Assembly (NCBI GenBank): GCA_018822435.1
Contig: JAHJKD010000038.1
Span: 1-53,765 of the forward strand
Source of the DNA: Patescibacteria group bacterium
GTDB lineage: Bacteria; Patescibacteriota; Patescibacteriia; UBA9570; JAHJKD01
DNA length: 53,765 nucleotides
Reading direction: 5' to 3'
The translations under genes and the position numbers were made by a program. Below are positions 35,127 to 43,892 of this stretch, piece after piece. The stretch's first letter is position 1. The number at the start of each line of letters is the position of its first letter. Below the pieces are notes generated by a model, which saw nothing but the letters and a program-made list of their open reading frames with translations, ran no database searches and was not told the origin of the DNA.

Positions 35127-35573
35127 ATGGGACTTTTAGATAAATTCAAAACTAAGACAAAGAAAAAGGAACAAGCTATCGCTGAAGCTCCTCAGAAAGG
35201 CGAACAAAAGCCAAAAGCCCCTCGACAGGCTCGGGATGAAAAAGTTGATAAAAGCAAAAAACCGGTTATTAAAGCGGCTAAGAAAAAAGAAGACACCAAG
35301 AACGCTTACAAAGTTTTAATAAAACCGCTAATTACTGAAAAAGCCACTGCTACCGGAACTTACCTTTTCGCGGTCAATCCAAAAACAAATAAGCAGGAGA
35401 TTAAAAAAGCCATTAAGATCGTTTATGGCGTATCTCCAAGAAAAGTGAATGTGATTAATTCAGGTGGCCGGCAAGTTCGCTGGGGCCAGTCTAAAGGAAG
35501 CACTAAAGCATGGAAAAAAGCGATCATTTATTTAAATGAAGGAGATAAAATTGATACTTTTGAAGGAGTATAA
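35127..35573 (+). CDS. rplW: 50S ribosomal protein L23 (uL23) with N-terminal extension
   Basis: 148 aa against about 95 in most bacteria. The L23 core begins near residue 58 (NAYKVLIKPLITEKATATGTYLF) and ends IIYLNEGDKIDTFEGV. The preceding 55 residues are Lys/Glu/Ala-rich and low-complexity. Part of that extension (KAPRQARDEK) is encoded by DNA resembling the genome's CCTTCGACAGxCTCAGGA repeat, so the tail may have grown by repeat insertion. L23 lies at the tunnel exit, docking trigger factor and SRP. Confidence 0.95.
   Translation: MGLLDKFKTKTKKKEQAIAEAPQKGEQKPKAPRQARDEKVDKSKKPVIKAAKKKEDTKNAYKVLIKPLITEKATATGTYLFAVNPKTNKQEIKKAIKIVYGVSPRKVNVINSGGRQVRWGQSKGSTKAWKKAIIYLNEGDKIDTFEGV
35218..35236 (+). 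repeat. REP-like motif inside the rplW coding sequence
   Basis: CCCCTCGACAGGCTCGGGA differs at few positions from CCTTCGACAGACTCAGGA in the rplW-rplB gap. In frame it encodes part of PRQARD in the N-terminal extension. Confidence 0.5.
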
Positions 35574-35574
35574 T

Positions 35575-35592
35575 CCTTCGACAGACTCAGGA
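35575..35592. repeat. REP-like motif between rplW and rplB
   Basis: CCTTCGACAGACTCAGGA fills most of the 30-nt gap. It shares CCTTCGA and CTCAGG blocks with the longer elements at 9607-9722 and 20811-20862. Confidence 0.55.
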
Positions 35593-35603
35593 TAAATACA
35601 AAT

Positions 35604-36437
35604 ATGGGAATTAAGATTTACAAACCAACTACACCAGGCAGAAGAGCAACATCAGTTGACGATTTTTCTGATATTACCAAAAAGAAACCGGAAAAGAGCC
35701 TGACTAGTCCCATTAAAAGAACTGGCGGCCGCAATAACCAGGGTAAGATTACTGTCCATCACAGAGGTGGAGGCGCCAAAAGAGCTTATCGCGTTATTGA
35801 CTTCAAACAGTTAAATTTCGATAAACCAGCTGAAGTTGTAGCCATAGAATACGATCCGAACCGTACTTGCCGTATTGCTTTGGTAAAATACGAAGACGAT
35901 ACAAAATCATATATTATTGCCGCCAAAGGTTTGAAGGTTGGAGATAAAGTTGTTTCTTCCCAGAAGAGACTCGAGGCCCAACCTGGAAATCGCATGCCTG
36001 TTCGGGATATCCCAATGGGTTTGATGGTCCATAATGTTGAAATGGTCCCAGGTAAAGGCGGGGAAGTAGTCCGTTCTGCTGGCGTTGGTGCATTAGTCCA
36101 GGCTTCTGAAGGTGATTTTGTTCAGTTGAAAATGCCATCCGGTGAAATCAGATTATTCAATAAAGAATGTCTGGCTTCAATTGGCCAGGTTTCTAATCCT
36201 GATTGGCGAAATATCAGGTGGGGTTTAGCTGGCCGCATGCGCCACAGAGGCATCAGGCCGACGGTGCGCGGTAAAGTTAAGAATCCATGTGATCATCCCC
36301 ATGGTGGTGGTGAAGGTAACCAGCCAATTGGTTTGAAAAATCCAAAAACCCCTCAGGGTAAACCAGCCTTAGGCGTAAAGACCAGAAATAAAAAGAAAAA
36401 ATCAAACATTTTTATCGTTAAAAGAAGAAAGAAATAA
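35604..36437 (+). CDS. rplB: 50S ribosomal protein L2 (uL2)
   Basis: 277 aa, full length. KTPxRR-type start is changed to [98 protein letters not shown] and the basic tail [15 protein letters not shown] follow. The HPHGGGEG segment holds the His next to the peptidyl transferase centre. It continues the S10 operon with rpsS 4 nt downstream. Confidence 0.98.
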   Translation: MGIKIYKPTTPGRRATSVDDFSDITKKKPEKSLTSPIKRTGGRNNQGKITVHHRGGGAKRAYRVIDFKQLNFDKPAEVVAIEYDPNRTCRIALVKYEDDTKSYIIAAKGLKVGDKVVSSQKRLEAQPGNRMPVRDIPMGLMVHNVEMVPGKGGEVVRSAGVGALVQASEGDFVQLKMPSGEIRLFNKECLASIGQVSNPDWRNIRWGLAGRMRHRGIRPTVRGKVKNPCDHPHGGGEGNQPIGLKNPKTPQGKPALGVKTRNKKKKSNIFIVKRRKK

Positions 36438-36441
36438 TTAT

Positions 36442-36780
36442 ATGTCTAGAAGTTTAAAAAAAGGTCCATTTGTGGATGAAAAATTGATGAAAAAGGTTCA
36501 GAAGGCGGTTGACACTAATAATACTAAACCGATTAAAACATGGGCCCGTTCTTCCACTATTGTTCCGGAAATGGTTGGCATGACTTTTCAAGTCCATAAC
36601 GGCCGAAAATTTTTAGACGTATTAGTTGTTGAAAATATGGTTGGCCACAAACTTGGCGAATTTTCTCCAACCAGAAAATTCTCCCGTCATGGTGGTCGCA
36701 TGCAGAAAGAACAAGAAATGGCGGCTGCTGAAGCAGAAAAAGCTAAATTGGCTTCAGCTCAATCAGACGTTACTAAATAA
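36442..36780 (+). CDS. rpsS: 30S ribosomal protein S19 (uS19)
   Basis: 112 aa; the core [46 protein letters not shown] and [19 protein letters not shown] is standard. About 20 residues ([23 protein letters not shown]) are added at the C terminus, an Ala/Glu/Lys helix. Similar tails on S12, L22 and S3 suggest a genome-wide habit of low-complexity r-protein extensions. Confidence 0.97.
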   Translation: MSRSLKKGPFVDEKLMKKVQKAVDTNNTKPIKTWARSSTIVPEMVGMTFQVHNGRKFLDVLVVENMVGHKLGEFSPTRKFSRHGGRMQKEQEMAAAEAEKAKLASAQSDVTK

Positions 36781-36788
36781 TAATAACT

Positions 36789-37244
36789 ATGGAAGCAAGA
36801 GCATATTTAAAAAATTTACAGATCAGCCCGCGCAAAGTCAGATTAGTTGCTGACATGGTGCGTGGTCTTGATATCGCTGAAGCACAAAAGGTGTTAGCGT
36901 TCAATGAAAAGAAAAGCGCTCCCGCTATTCTGAAGCTAATGAATTCTGCCGCTGCTAATGCTGTAAATAATAATAACGCCGAAAAGAATAAACTGTTCAT
37001 AAAGACAATCATGGTAGATGAAGGCTTTACCCTAAAAAGATGGAAGCCAAGAGCCATGGGCCGAGCCACTCCTATTCTAAAAAGAGCATCTCGTGTTACT
37101 ATCATTGTTGCAAATCGCGAAGGTACGAAAGATCGAAAACCACAAAGCACGAAGAATGTGAAAAGCTCGAAAACTGAAAAGAAAAAAGCAGTGAAAGCGG
37201 ATTTCACCAAATCCGCCTCTAAAAAAACTAAAGAGAAAAAATAA
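36789..37244 (+). CDS. rplV: 50S ribosomal protein L22 (uL22) with repeat-containing tail
   Basis: 151 aa against about 110 normally. The core ARAYLKNLQISPRKVRLVADMVRGLDIAEA, NSAAANAVNN and KRWKPRAMGRATPILKRASRVTIIV is standard, including the tunnel-lining loop. The last 35-40 residues are Lys/Ser/Thr-rich. Within them ADFTKSA is encoded by a palindromic repeat also found in mtaB in another frame. The tail would extend from the ribosome surface; its function is unknown. A 282-aa minus-strand ORF here is a shadow. Confidence 0.95.
   Translation: MEARAYLKNLQISPRKVRLVADMVRGLDIAEAQKVLAFNEKKSAPAILKLMNSAAANAVNNNNAEKNKLFIKTIMVDEGFTLKRWKPRAMGRATPILKRASRVTIIVANREGTKDRKPQSTKNVKSSKTEKKKAVKADFTKSASKKTKEKK
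37192..37218. repeat. Half copy of the palindromic element inside rplV
   Basis: 27 bp identical to 51893-51919 in mtaB: TGAAA then GCGGATTT-CACC-AAATCCGC and CT. It encodes KADFTKSA here, whereas mtaB reads the same DNA shifted by one base as ESGFHQIRL. Confidence 0.9.
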
Positions 37245-37250
37245 TTACAT

Positions 37251-38018
37251 ATGGGAAAGAAAATAAATCCAATCATTTTCAGAATGAACACGACCGTCAC
37301 ACCGGCCAGTCGTTGGTATGCTAGAAAAGATGATTTTCCGAAACTATTAGAACAAGACACAAAGATCCGCAAGTTACTCAAGGTAAAATTGAAAGAAGCT
37401 TCTGTTTCCCGTATTGAAATTAAACGTTCTGCCGGTCGCATCGACATTATCATCCACACTTCAAAACCTGGTATTATTATCGGTCGTGGCGGAGCTGGTA
37501 TCGATGAAATGAAAAAAGAGTTAAAGAAAAAATTCTTTGGCAGCGAAAAAATAAAGATTAATATTAATATCCAGGAAATTCCAAAGCCGGATCTTGATGC
37601 CGCTGTGGTTATGAACAACATGATCGCTCAGCTTGAGAAAAGAATTCCATTTCGAAGAGTAATGAAAAGAGCCATTGAACAGGTTCGCCGAGCTGGTGGA
37701 AAAGGTGTAAAAGTAATGATTGCCGGACGTCTGAACGGCGTGGAAATTGCCCGCACGGAGACATTAGTTGAAGGCAGTGTTCCCACCCAGACTCTACGGG
37801 CTGATATTGATTATTGTCGTAGTGTCGCTAATACTATTTACGGAACACTGGGAGTAAAAGTGTGGATTTACAAAGGCATTGTTTTTGATAAAGATAAAGA
37901 CAAAAAAGAGCCTGGTAAAAAAATTGTGAAAAAAATGAAAGTAGCTCCAAAAAAACCGGCTCCAAAAAAGGCTGAGACCGGAAAGACGACAGTAACTAAA
38001 GGTAAAACAAATAAATAA
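37251..38018 (+). CDS. rpsC: 30S ribosomal protein S3 (uS3)
   Basis: 255 aa. [24 protein letters not shown] replaces the usual GQKVHPxGxRLG start. The KH domain ([29 protein letters not shown]) and [22 protein letters not shown] with TLRADIDYC follow. The C-terminal about 35 residues are Lys/Pro/Ala-rich and low-complexity. S3 forms the mRNA entry channel with helicase activity. Gap to rplP is 2 nt. Confidence 0.97.
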   Translation: MGKKINPIIFRMNTTVTPASRWYARKDDFPKLLEQDTKIRKLLKVKLKEASVSRIEIKRSAGRIDIIIHTSKPGIIIGRGGAGIDEMKKELKKKFFGSEKIKININIQEIPKPDLDAAVVMNNMIAQLEKRIPFRRVMKRAIEQVRRAGGKGVKVMIAGRLNGVEIARTETLVEGSVPTQTLRADIDYCRSVANTIYGTLGVKVWIYKGIVFDKDKDKKEPGKKIVKKMKVAPKKPAPKKAETGKTTVTKGKTNK

Positions 38019-38020
38019 TT

Positions 38021-38425
38021 ATGTTACAGCCAAGAAAAGTAAAATATAGAAAATGGCACAGAGCTCGCGTACGCGGCAATTCATCTGGCAAGCTTAAAGT
38101 TAGCTTTGGCAAATACGGACTAAAAGCAACCACAGGTTCCTGGATCACTTCCCGTCAGATTGAATCTGCTCGTCGCGCTATTACCCGCTTTGTTCAAAGA
38201 GGCGGCAAGATCTGGATTCGTATTTTTCCTGACCATCCTGTTACTCTTAAAGGCGGTGAAATTCGCATGGGTGGTGGTAAAGGCGCGGTTGACCATTATA
38301 TTGCTGAAGTAAAGCCTGGTACGGTCATGTTTGAAATTGATGGCGTGACAGAAGAGCAAGCCAAAGAGGCTTTTCGTCTGGCTGGCCATAAATTGCCGGT
38401 AAAAACTAAATTTGTAGCCAAATAA
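38021..38425 (+). CDS. rplP: 50S ribosomal protein L16 (uL16)
   Basis: 134 aa. [90 protein letters not shown] is textbook L16, close to the A-site tRNA. It sits in the standard order rpsC-rplP-rpmC. Confidence 0.98.
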   Translation: MLQPRKVKYRKWHRARVRGNSSGKLKVSFGKYGLKATTGSWITSRQIESARRAITRFVQRGGKIWIRIFPDHPVTLKGGEIRMGGGKGAVDHYIAEVKPGTVMFEIDGVTEEQAKEAFRLAGHKLPVKTKFVAK

Positions 38426-38429
38426 TTTT

Positions 38430-38636
38430 ATGAATAATTTAAAAGAATTAAGAGGCAAATCAAAAGAGGAGCTGGACAAGATGCTAAAGGCACAGCGTGA
38501 AGCTGTCCGCGATCTCAGGTTCAAGGATTCAAACAAACAGCTCAAGAACGTGCGCGATCTACGAGTAGCAAAAAAAGAAGTTGCCAAAATTCTAACTGTA
38601 TTAAATGAAAATAATGACAACAAAGATGGAAAATAA
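38430..38636 (+). CDS. rpmC: 50S ribosomal protein L29 (uL29)
   Basis: 68 aa, two-helix L29. NNLKELRGKSKEELDKMLKAQREAVRDLRFKDSNKQLKNVRDLRVAKKEVAKILTVLNE matches the family's helix pattern, with KQLKNVRDLRVAKKxVAKILT as the best conserved part. It overlaps the start of rpsQ by 11 nt (using the ATG at 38626). Confidence 0.95.
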   Translation: MNNLKELRGKSKEELDKMLKAQREAVRDLRFKDSNKQLKNVRDLRVAKKEVAKILTVLNENNDNKDGK

Positions 38637-38892
38637 AAAAACTGCCCCAAAAAAGGTTCAGAAGAGAACCTTTATCGGAGAAGTAACGTCTGACAAAATG
38701 GACAAGACTATTGTCGTGGCTGTAAAAAGAGTAAAGACTCATCCGATCTATAAAAAACAATATAGCGTTACCAGAAAGTACAAAGTTCACGATGACAAGA
38801 ACCAGGCTAAGATAGGCGATGTTGTAGAATTTGTAGAATGTCGACCAATGTCCAAAGAGAAAAGATGGAGATTAAAAACAATCAAAAAATAA
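38626..38892 (+). CDS. rpsQ: 30S ribosomal protein S17 (uS17)
   Basis: 88 aa from the ATG at 38626; two earlier in-frame ATGs (38605, 38614) lie deeper in rpmC and add MKIMTTK, so the third is preferred though not proven. [71 protein letters not shown] is the S17 OB fold. It binds 16S rRNA in early assembly. Confidence 0.95.
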   Translation: MENKKTAPKKVQKRTFIGEVTSDKMDKTIVVAVKRVKTHPIYKKQYSVTRKYKVHDDKNQAKIGDVVEFVECRPMSKEKRWRLKTIKK

Positions 38893-38893
38893 T

Positions 38894-39265
38894 ATGTTAC
38901 AACCAGGATCAAGAATAAAATCAGCCGACAATACTGGTGCCAAAGAAATAGAATGCATCAAGGTTTTAGGTGGCTACAAAAAGCGCTATGCCAGAGTAGG
39001 GGATATTATTACTGCTTCTGTTAAACTTGCCCAACCGCACAGCATGATTAAAAAAGGTGACGTGGTTCAGGCTGTTATTGTGCGTACAAAAAAAGAAACC
39101 CGCCGCAAAGACGGAACTTACGTGCGCTTTGATGAAAATGCCGCCGTAATTATTGATAAAGAAAACAAAGAGCCAAAAGGCACTCGTATTTTCGGCCCGA
39201 TCCCAAGAGAAATAAAATTCAAAGGATATAATAAAATAGCATCTTTAGCACCAGAAGTATTATAA
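38894..39265 (+). CDS. rplN: 50S ribosomal protein L14 (uL14)
   Basis: 123 aa, standard length. [27 protein letters not shown] and [54 protein letters not shown] are diagnostic; the last stretch contacts the subunit interface and the RsfS silencing site. Start is 1 nt after the rpsQ stop. Confidence 0.98.
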   Translation: MLQPGSRIKSADNTGAKEIECIKVLGGYKKRYARVGDIITASVKLAQPHSMIKKGDVVQAVIVRTKKETRRKDGTYVRFDENAAVIIDKENKEPKGTRIFGPIPREIKFKGYNKIASLAPEVL

Positions 39266-39269
39266 ATAT

Positions 39270-39578
39270 ATGAAATTACAAAAAGGCGACCAAGTTCAAA
39301 TATTAGCCGGAAAAGATAAAGGCAAAAAAGGCAAGATCATCCAGATCTTTCCAGATTCAGATCGCATTGTCGTTGAAGGTGTAAATAAAATGGTTAAGCA
39401 TTTACGGGCTAAGCGTGAAAATGAAGGCGGACAAAGAGTTGAATTCGACGGACCATTCCGAGCTGATAATGCTGCCCTGATTTGCTCTAAATGCAACAAG
39501 CCAACTAGAATAGGTTATAAATTTTTAGAAAATAAGAAAAAAACAAGAACTTGCAAAAAGTGCAAACAAACAATATGA
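39270..39578 (+). CDS. rplX: 50S ribosomal protein L24 (uL24)
   Basis: 102 aa. The KOW motif KLQKGDQVQILAGKDKGKKGKIIQIFPDSDRIVVEGVN starts the protein, then FDGPFRADNAALICSKCNKPTRIGYKF and TRTCKKCKQT. Two CxxC pairs could bind zinc, common in CPR and Gram-positive L24. Its stop overlaps the rplE start by 4 nt (ATGA). Confidence 0.97.
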   Translation: MKLQKGDQVQILAGKDKGKKGKIIQIFPDSDRIVVEGVNKMVKHLRAKRENEGGQRVEFDGPFRADNAALICSKCNKPTRIGYKFLENKKKTRTCKKCKQTI

Positions 39579-40123
39579 ATAGATTAAGAGAAAAATACAA
39601 TAAAGAAATAAAGCCTGCCCTGAAGGAAAAGTTTGGTTATAAGAATGACCTGGCTGTCCCAAGATTAGAAAAGGTCACCGTTAATATTGGCCTGGGCAAG
39701 TCTTTAGAGGATGCAAATTTTACTGAAACTGCAGTTAATACCCTGACCCGTATCACCGGCCAAAAGCCAGTTCTGACACGGGCCCGTAAATCTATTTCTA
39801 ACTTTAAAATCAGAGAAGGTATGGCGGTTGGCGCCAAGGTAACTTTGCGCAACGATCGGATGTACGAATTTTTAGATAAGCTTATGAATGTGGCCTTGCC
39901 TCGCGTAAGAGATTTCCGCGGCATTTCCAAAAAAACTGTTGACCAGCAAGGCAACATGAACATCGGCTTTACTGAGCATATCGTATTTCCTGAAATTCAA
40001 TCTGATGAAGTGGAAAAAATTCATGGCCTGGAAGTTGCCATGACCACCAGTGCTCATAACAAAGAAGAAGGCCTGGCTTTATTTGAAGCCATGGGCATGC
40101 CTTTTAAACAAGATAATAAATAA
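39575..40123 (+). CDS. rplE: 50S ribosomal protein L5 (uL5)
   Basis: 182 aa from the ATG at 39575; the track's start 8 codons earlier lies in rpl[42 protein letters not shown] and [32 protein letters not shown] and FGFTEH-like [14 protein letters not shown] confirm L5. It carries 5S rRNA into the central protuberance. Confidence 0.97.
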   Translation: MNRLREKYNKEIKPALKEKFGYKNDLAVPRLEKVTVNIGLGKSLEDANFTETAVNTLTRITGQKPVLTRARKSISNFKIREGMAVGAKVTLRNDRMYEFLDKLMNVALPRVRDFRGISKKTVDQQGNMNIGFTEHIVFPEIQSDEVEKIHGLEVAMTTSAHNKEEGLALFEAMGMPFKQDNK

Positions 40124-40130
40124 TTGCTAT

Positions 40131-40316
40131 ATGGCTAAAAAATCTCAGATAATCAAATCTAAAAGGAAGCCTAAATATCCCTCCCGCATTATCAGACGAT
40201 GCTGGCGCTGTGGCCGAAAGCACGGATATATGAGAGATTTCGGTCTCTGCCGTATTTGTTTCCGTGAACTGGCAGAAAAAGGCGAGATTCCTGGAATCAA
40301 ACGAGCGAGCTGGTAA
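40131..40316 (+). CDS. rpsN: 30S ribosomal protein S14, zinc type (uS14)
   Basis: 61 aa from the ATG at 40131; the track's 88-aa frame begins inside rpl[19 protein letters not shown] is followed by [40 protein letters not shown]. The CxxC...CxxC zinc knuckle and short length define the C+ form of S14. It has 7 nt to rplE. Confidence 0.97.
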   Translation: MAKKSQIIKSKRKPKYPSRIIRRCWRCGRKHGYMRDFGLCRICFRELAEKGEIPGIKRASW

Positions 40317-40357
40317 TTTATAAATAATAATAATCAATAAAGAATAATAACTAAAAT

Positions 40358-40747
40358 ATGACAGATCCTATTGCTGATATGTTAACGAGAATAAGAAACG
40401 CTCAAGCGGTTAAGAAGAGCGATGTTGTCGTGCCTTATTCCAAGCTAAAGATGAACCTGGCAAATATCCTGGTTAAGGAAGGTTATTTAGGAATGAGCGA
40501 AATTATTGATGAAGGCGGAAAGCCAGTTATAAAAATCACCATCAAATACGATCCTACTGGTCCAGTCATCAAGAATCTGAAAAGAATATCCAAACCAGGC
40601 CGGCGTGTTTATGTTGGTTCTAAAGAACTCCCTTATGTCTTGAATAATATCGGTATTGCTGTCATCTCCACATCTCACGGACTGTTGACTAATAAAGTTG
40701 CCCGCGAAAAGAAATTAGGCGGGGAAGTGCTTTGTGAAATATATTAA
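40358..40747 (+). CDS. rpsH: 30S ribosomal protein S8 (uS8)
   Basis: 129 aa. TDPIADMLTRIRNAQAVKKSDVVVPYSKLK and KRISKPGRRVYVGSKELPYVLNNIGIAVISTSHGLLTNKVAREKKLGGEVLCEIY are canonical, with the STSxG motif that contacts 16S helix 21. In E. coli S8 represses the spc operon; here regulation cannot be seen. Confidence 0.98.
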   Translation: MTDPIADMLTRIRNAQAVKKSDVVVPYSKLKMNLANILVKEGYLGMSEIIDEGGKPVIKITIKYDPTGPVIKNLKRISKPGRRVYVGSKELPYVLNNIGIAVISTSHGLLTNKVAREKKLGGEVLCEIY

Positions 40748-40756
40748 TAATTACAT

Positions 40757-41305
40757 ATGTCTAGAGTAGGAAAAAAACCAATTGAAATTCCGGAGAAAGT
40801 AAATGTCAGCCTGGCTGACGGTGTTTTAACGGCCAAAGGTCCGGCCGGAGAATTAAAAATGGATATTCCCAAAAGAATTAAAGTTGATATCAAAGATAAA
40901 GAAATTAATGTGAGCGTTGCCAAACCAGAAGAAAAGTTTGAAAAATCTCTCTGGGGTACATACGGCTCCCTTATTACAAATCTTGTCGCTGGAGCAAATG
41001 AACCCTTCAAAAAAGAACTGGAGATAAACGGTGTTGGGTACGGCTTTGAACTATCTGGTCAGAAACTGGTTGTTAAAGCGGGCTATTCTCATCCTATTGA
41101 AAAGGAATTGCCAAAAGAAGTTAAAGGAAAAGTTGAGAAAAATGTTCTTGTTCTCGAAAGTGCAGATAAGCAAGTTCTTGGGCAAATTGCGGCTGAAATT
41201 CGAGCAATTAGAAAACCTGAACCCTATAAAGGTAAAGGCATTAAATATATTGATGAACAAATAATCAGAAAAGTCGGCAAACAGGTATCCGGCTCAGAAG
41301 GATAA
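40757..41305 (+). CDS. rplF: 50S ribosomal protein L6 (uL6)
   Basis: 182 aa, two L6 repeats. SRVGKKPIEIPEKVNVSLADGVLTAKGPAGEL, TYGSLITNLVAGANEPFKKELEINGVGYGFELSG and the C-terminal RKPEPYKGKGIKYIDEQIIRKVGK are diagnostic. It lies near the GTPase centre. A 9-nt gap to rpsH and 5 nt to rplR keep it in the operon. Confidence 0.98.
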   Translation: MSRVGKKPIEIPEKVNVSLADGVLTAKGPAGELKMDIPKRIKVDIKDKEINVSVAKPEEKFEKSLWGTYGSLITNLVAGANEPFKKELEINGVGYGFELSGQKLVVKAGYSHPIEKELPKEVKGKVEKNVLVLESADKQVLGQIAAEIRAIRKPEPYKGKGIKYIDEQIIRKVGKQVSGSEG

Positions 41306-41310
41306 AAAAT

Positions 41311-41661
41311 ATGTCTAACAAAGAAATTGAAAAAAAATTAAAAAAACAAAGACGAGCCAAACGAACTCGGGCTAAGATTCATGGTACAGAAAAATTGCCT
41401 AGATTAGCTGTGTCTCGTTCTATTAAACATATTTCCTGCCAATTGATCGATGACGATACGGGAAAGACCATCGTTTCCGTATCTGACAAAGGCTTAAAAG
41501 GTAATAAAACTGAAGTGGCCAAGCAAGTTGGAACAAAGATGGCTGAATTAGCCGTAAAAAATAAGATTGGATCCATCGTTTTTGACCGTCGTGATAAAAA
41601 ATATCATGGTCGCGTCAAGGCTTTGGCGGAAGCTGTCCGTGAAGGCGGTGTAAAATTTTAA
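41311..41661 (+). CDS. rplR: 50S ribosomal protein L18 (uL18)
   Basis: 116 aa. RRAKRTRAKIHGTEKLPRLAVSRSIKHISCQLIDDDTGKTIVSVS and VFDRRDKKYHGRVKALAEAVREGGVKF fit L18, including the FDRxxxxYHGRVKALAdaxREgGl C terminus. It binds 5S rRNA together with L5. Confidence 0.98.
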   Translation: MSNKEIEKKLKKQRRAKRTRAKIHGTEKLPRLAVSRSIKHISCQLIDDDTGKTIVSVSDKGLKGNKTEVAKQVGTKMAELAVKNKIGSIVFDRRDKKYHGRVKALAEAVREGGVKF

Positions 41662-41680
41662 TAATATATATTAATAACAT

Positions 41681-42193
41681 ATGATAGATAGAAAACAAAG
41701 AAGAGGCAGACGCCCCAGAAAAGACGAAAAGAAAGACGAGTTTGATCAGCAAGTGATCGATCTGGCCCGCGTTACTCGTGTGATGGCTGGTGGTAAAAGA
41801 ATGAGATTCAGAGCTTGCGTTGTGGCTGGTGATAAAAAGGGCCGTGTTGGCATGGGTGTGGCCAAAGGTGCCGATGTTTCTATCGCTGTCAATAAAGCGG
41901 CTACCAAAGCCAGAAAGCAAATAATTACCGTTCCTTTAGTTAATGATACCATCCCGCATGAAATCGTAGCTAAGTTTTGTGGCGCTGAAGTTTTCCTGAA
42001 ACCGGCTCGCGTTGGTCGTGGTGTTATTGCTGGCGGCCCTGTCCGCGCCGTTGTGGAATTGGCTGGTATTAAAAATATTGTCAGTAAAATGCGCGGTTCC
42101 AAAAATAAGGTTAATAATGTAACAGCCGTAATTAATGCCTTGCAGACAATGCGCACCCAAGAAACAGCTAATAAAGAAAAAGATACTAAATAA
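41681..42193 (+). CDS. rpsE: 30S ribosomal protein S5 (uS5)
   Basis: 170 aa. QQVIDLARVTRVMAGGKRMRFRACVVAGDKKGRVGMGVAKGADVSIAVNKAATKARK and GRGVIAGGPVRAVVELAGIKNIVSKMRGSKNKVNNVTAVINAL are standard S5. A basic head RKQRRGRRPRKDEKKDEFD precedes the core. Directly after it, where rpmD (L30) lies in most bacteria, rplO starts 5 nt downstream. Confidence 0.98.
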   Translation: MIDRKQRRGRRPRKDEKKDEFDQQVIDLARVTRVMAGGKRMRFRACVVAGDKKGRVGMGVAKGADVSIAVNKAATKARKQIITVPLVNDTIPHEIVAKFCGAEVFLKPARVGRGVIAGGPVRAVVELAGIKNIVSKMRGSKNKVNNVTAVINALQTMRTQETANKEKDTK

Positions 42194-42198
42194 ATTTT

Positions 42199-42600
42199 AT
42201 GTTAAACCTCTCCAATATTAAAAAAGGCAAGACCAAGAAAAAAAGAAGAGTCGGCCGGGGCAATTCCTCCGGAGCCGGTACTTATTCTGGTCGCGGCCAA
42301 AAAGGTCAGCGTTCCCGTTCTGGCGGAAAAGGCGGCCTTAAATTAAAAGGCCTGAAAGAAACAGTTTCCAAATTACCAAAATCTCGCGGTTTTACCAGTC
42401 CTAATGAAAAATTAAACGTTATTAATTTAGCTGATTTAGAGAAAAAATACAAAGACGGAGAAAGCATATCTTTGATTGGCATAAAAGTTCTGGGTCAGGG
42501 TGAAATCAAGAAAAAACTAACTGTAAAAGCGGCCGCATTTTCTAAATCTGCAGAAGAAGCTATAATAAACGCCGGTGGAAAAATTACAAAAATAAAATAA
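42199..42600 (+). CDS. rplO: 50S ribosomal protein L15 (uL15)
   Basis: 133 aa. MLNLSNIKKGKTKKKRRVGRGNSSGAGTYSGRGQKGQRSRSGGKGG is the L15 N-terminal extended tail, in a compact form, followed by the globular part ending VKAAAFSKSAEEAIINAGGKITKIK. It is coupled to secY (2-nt gap), as in the spc operon. Confidence 0.97.
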   Translation: MLNLSNIKKGKTKKKRRVGRGNSSGAGTYSGRGQKGQRSRSGGKGGLKLKGLKETVSKLPKSRGFTSPNEKLNVINLADLEKKYKDGESISLIGIKVLGQGEIKKKLTVKAAAFSKSAEEAIINAGGKITKIK

Positions 42601-42602
42601 GC

Positions 42603-43883
42603 ATGAAAGCTTTTGAAAAACTGACAAAAGTTTGGAAGATCAAGGAGTTAAGGAATAAAATCCTTTTCATCCTAGCACTTTTAGTAGTTTTCAGATTTGC
42701 CGCTCATATTCCGATTCCTGGCGTAGACGTAGAAAACCTCAGGAATTTTTTTGCATCTAATGAAATTCTCGGCATGTTGAATGTCTTTACTGGCGGTGCC
42801 ATGACTAATTTCTCAGTTGTCATGCTTGGCTTAGGACCATACATTACTGCTTCTATTATATTTCAGCTCCTTACCATGGTGGTGCCTCAATTAGAAGCCA
42901 TTCAGAAAGAACCGGATGGCCAGAAGAAAATCAATCAATGGACCAGATATCTTTGTGTTCCACTGGCTATTACCCAGTCCTGGGCCACTATAGGTCTACT
43001 CCAAAAAACCGGACAGGGGATAGTAGGTGACCTGACAACTTTGGAATGGGTTACTTCTATATCTTTGATTACTGGTGGCTGTATTTTCTTGATGTGGATT
43101 GGTGAACTTATTTCTGAAAAGAAAGTCGGCAATGGCGTTTCCTTATTGATTTTTGCTGGTATTATTGCCGGCATTCCAACTGCTATTCAGCAGACGTTTG
43201 CCACCTTTGATATGTCCAAACTGCCTGTAATTATTGGTTTTCTAGTTATTGCTGTTATTACGATAGTCGGCATTGTCTACATTACAGAAGCGCAAAGAAA
43301 AATTCCAATATCTTATGCTCGCCAGATCCGTGGTAACCGTGTTTATGGCGGCACTACCTCTCATCTACCTCTTAAAATTAACCAGGCCGGTGTTATCCCG
43401 ATTATCTTTGCCATTTCCTTAGTATTGATCCCGCCGATTATCGGCCAATATTTAGCCAGCAATGAAGGCTGGGTTGGAGCCATGGGTACATATGTTGTTG
43501 ATCTGTTTAACAACCAGTGGTTCTATGCCTTTATTTACTTTACATTAGTAGTCGCATTTACATATTTCTACACCGCTGTTATTTTCCATCCTGACCAGAT
43601 CGCGGAAAATCTCCAAAAACATGGCGGATTCATCCCTGGCATCAGACCAGGAAAAAACACGGCCGAATATTTACACAAAATTTCCAACCGTATTCTCCTC
43701 ACAGGCGCCCTATTCCTCGGCATCATTGCCATTCTGCCGCTTATCCTGCGTGGATTGGCTGGCGGCGGCTTTGCTTCCCTGGCTATCGGCGGCACCTCTC
43801 TTCTCATCGTTGTTTCTGTTGCCATTGAAACGGTCAAACAGATCGATTCCCAGATTACGGTTCGGGAATACGAAAACCTTTAA
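42603..43883 (+). CDS. secY: Preprotein translocase subunit SecY
   Basis: 426 aa with ten membrane helices. FRFAAHIPIPGVDVENL (TM1 and plug region), MLGLGPYITASIIFQLLTMV, GNGVSLLIFAGIIAGIP, RKIPISYARQIRGNRVYGGTTSHLPLKINQAGVIPIIFA and PGIRPGKNTAEYL are SecY signatures. It forms the protein-export channel that would handle the pilins and secreted Fn3 proteins of this window. adk follows 9 nt later. Confidence 0.98.
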   Translation: MKAFEKLTKVWKIKELRNKILFILALLVVFRFAAHIPIPGVDVENLRNFFASNEILGMLNVFTGGAMTNFSVVMLGLGPYITASIIFQLLTMVVPQLEAIQKEPDGQKKINQWTRYLCVPLAITQSWATIGLLQKTGQGIVGDLTTLEWVTSISLITGGCIFLMWIGELISEKKVGNGVSLLIFAGIIAGIPTAIQQTFATFDMSKLPVIIGFLVIAVITIVGIVYITEAQRKIPISYARQIRGNRVYGGTTSHLPLKINQAGVIPIIFAISLVLIPPIIGQYLASNEGWVGAMGTYVVDLFNNQWFYAFIYFTLVVAFTYFYTAVIFHPDQIAENLQKHGGFIPGIRPGKNTAEYLHKISNRILLTGALFLGIIAILPLILRGLAGGGFASLAIGGTSLLIVVSVAIETVKQIDSQITVREYENL

Positions 43884-43892
43884 TTTAAACTT

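Noticed and set aside
36773-37621. 282-aa minus-strand ORF across rplV and rpsC
   Set aside because: It is antisense to two certain ribosomal genes, with Phe/Ser/Ile-rich shadow composition.
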